In this document: piece after piece, positions 63,114 to 64,000 of the stretch | Position numbering within the stretch: the stretch's first letter is position 1 | Layout: every line of letters begins with the position of its first letter | Assembly: GCF_900116195.1 (NCBI RefSeq) | Contig: NZ_FOZW01000011.1 | Location: 124,001 to 188,000, forward strand | Reading direction: 5' to 3' | Origin: Alloyangia pacifica | GTDB taxonomy: Bacteria; Pseudomonadota; Alphaproteobacteria; Rhodobacterales; Rhodobacteraceae | Length of the DNA stretch: 64,000 nucleotides | Translations under genes and position numbers: made by a program | The notes under the pieces: model-generated | Databases searched by the model: none | Told to the model about the DNA's origin: nothing | What the model saw: only the letters and a program-made list of their open reading frames with translations

Positions 63114-64000
63114 AGCTGCACCTCGTGGATGTCCTCGTGGGTCGCGACGAAGGCCCGGCCTTCGGGGGTGACCCAGCCGCGGAACATGCCTGCGGTGTTG
63201 AAGGGCGCGCTGACCTGACCCGAGGCGTCCAGCGCCACCAGCCCCGCACCGACGATCCCGGTGGTCTGCGACGAGGCCGAGAGATCCACGTGCACCACAT
63301 GCTCGGCCGCCGTACGGACGTCTTCCTTCAGATAGGCAATCCGCGCCGCGATCTCGTGCCCGACCACGTGCCGGATGAAGAACTCGCCCTTGCCGGTGCC
63401 CGACACGGCGCAGACCCCGTCGCGCGCGTAGGTGCCGGCACCGATCACCGGGCTGTCGCCGACGCGGCCGGCGGGCTTGTTGGTGTAGCCCCCGGTCGAG
63501 GTGGCCGCCGCGAGGTGCCCAGCCCCATCGAGCGCCACCGCGCCGACGGTTCCGTGCTTCTCGTTCTCGGTCGCCTCGGTTCCGGCAGCCGCATGCGCCT
63601 TCATCGCCGCGAGGGCCTCGACGCGTTTCTGCGTGGTGAAATAGTCCTGCGGCATGACCTCGAGGCCCGCCCCGGCAGCGAAGTCATCCGCCGCGCCGCC
63701 GGTCAGGAACACCGCGCGGCCATCGTCCATCAGCGCACGGGCCGCGCGCACCGGATTGCGGATGCCGCGCGCCGCGCTGACTGCGCCCGCCTCGAGCGTG
63801 GCACCGTCCATGATCGAGGCATCAAGTTCGTGGAAGCCGTCCTCGTTCAGCGCGGCACCGTGCCCGGCGTTGAAATGCGGACTGTCTTCCATGACGACGA
63901 CGGCGGCCTCCACTGCGGCGACGGCAGAGCCGCCTTCCGTCAGTTCCGCCCAGCCCGCGGCGAGCGCGCGCGCCAGGTCCTGCCGAGCCTCGGCCCAGTC
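63110..64000 (-). CDS. Isoaspartyl peptidase/L-asparaginase, N-terminal nucleophile (5' part missing)
   Basis: About 296 codons are visible, and the frame stays open to the window edge at 64000, so the start lies outside. The nucleophile Thr is in KHGTVGAVALDGAGHLAAAT, the autoprocessing site of plant-type asparaginases, followed by STGGYTNKPAGRVGDSPVIG. The upstream part shows PHFNAGHGAALNEDGFHELD. The proenzyme cuts itself before that Thr to give two subunits and hydrolyses beta-aspartyl dipeptides and asparagine. It is coupled to the M19 dipeptidase gene by a 4-nt overlap. Confidence 0.92.
   Translation of the reverse strand, partial: DWAEARQDLARALAAGWAELTEGGSAVAAVEAAVVVMEDSPHFNAGHGAALNEDGFHELDASIMDGATLEAGAVSAARGIRNPVRAARALMDDGRAVFLTGGAADDFAAGAGLEVMPQDYFTTQKRVEALAAMKAHAAAGTEATENEKHGTVGAVALDGAGHLAAATSTGGYTNKPAGRVGDSPVIGAGTYARDGVCAVSGTGKGEFFIRHVVGHEIAARIAYLKEDVRTAAEHVVHVDLSASSQTTGIVGAGLVALDASGQVSAPFNTAGMFRGWVTPEGRAFVATHEDIHEVQL

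Overview
The window looks like chromosomal or large-replicon DNA from a high-GC alphaproteobacterium, most likely a Rhodobacterales (Roseobacter/Paracoccaceae-type) heterotroph. This is inferred from GC-rich third positions, tightly overlapped operons, and abundant solute-binding-protein transporters (one CUT1-type ABC, one Phn-type ABC, one Liv-type ABC, one tripartite tricarboxylate transporter) set among catabolic genes. No rRNA, tRNA, CRISPR array, phage module or intact insertion sequence was seen. Almost all of it is accessory catabolic coding sequence.

Layout. (1) 1-5835, + strand: an aminotransferase (cut by the window edge), an RraA-like protein, a biotin carboxyl carrier protein, a biotin carboxylase, PxpB, PxpC, a second carrier-like protein that has lost its biotin lysine, and PxpA. 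Together they resemble a split, urea-carboxylase-like amide or lactam carboxylase/hydrolase. A LysR gene (5941-6846) and a decayed IS3 transposase (about 7003-7290) follow. (2) 7392-13529, +: a GntR regulator, a Cys/Met-metabolism-type PLP enzyme and a complete CUT1 sugar-type ABC importer. (3) 13727-18515, +: an AcoR-like activator with a degenerate AAA domain, an NTF2-fused flavin monooxygenase and a butanediol-dehydrogenase-like enzyme. (4) 18690-23015, -: a PhnDCEE importer with a HAD-family protein, divergent from a DeoR regulator (23205-23963).

(5) 24246-45272: a near-complete phenylacetate (paa) catabolic island. One - operon runs paaN, livKHMGF, fadB-like fusion. A + operon carries paaG, paaI, paaK and a TetR regulator. 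A second - operon carries paaJABCDE, an extra PaaA-like gene, paaZ and paaY, with paaX upstream. Two matching palindromes (core GACCG-NN-CGGTC) sit in the paaN/paaG divergent promoter and in front of paaJ, and are probable operators for the TetR (PaaR-type) regulator. The 644-residue fusion probably supplies the PaaF and PaaH steps, which have no separate genes here.

(6) 45416-52390, -: a sulfatase, TctCBA, a universal stress protein and an FAD-linked 2-hydroxyacid oxidase, divergent from a MarR regulator. This suggests import of a sulfated hydroxyacid, desulfation and oxidation. (7) 53093-59025: a fused indolepyruvate ferredoxin oxidoreductase (-), which could feed arylacetyl-CoA into the paa pathway, a divergent Lrp/AsnC regulator and a SulP anion transporter. 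(8) 59026-60848: a 1.8-kb gene graveyard holding a frameshifted FAH-family hydrolase, an IS21 istB relic and an IS3 orfA relic. (9) 60849-64000, -: a zinc alcohol dehydrogenase, an M19 dipeptidase and an isoaspartyl peptidase/asparaginase cut by the window end.

All four solute-binding-protein genes are followed, before the next gene of their operon, by a strong GC-rich stem-loop. This is a shared architecture that probably raises binding-protein output relative to the membrane and ATPase subunits.
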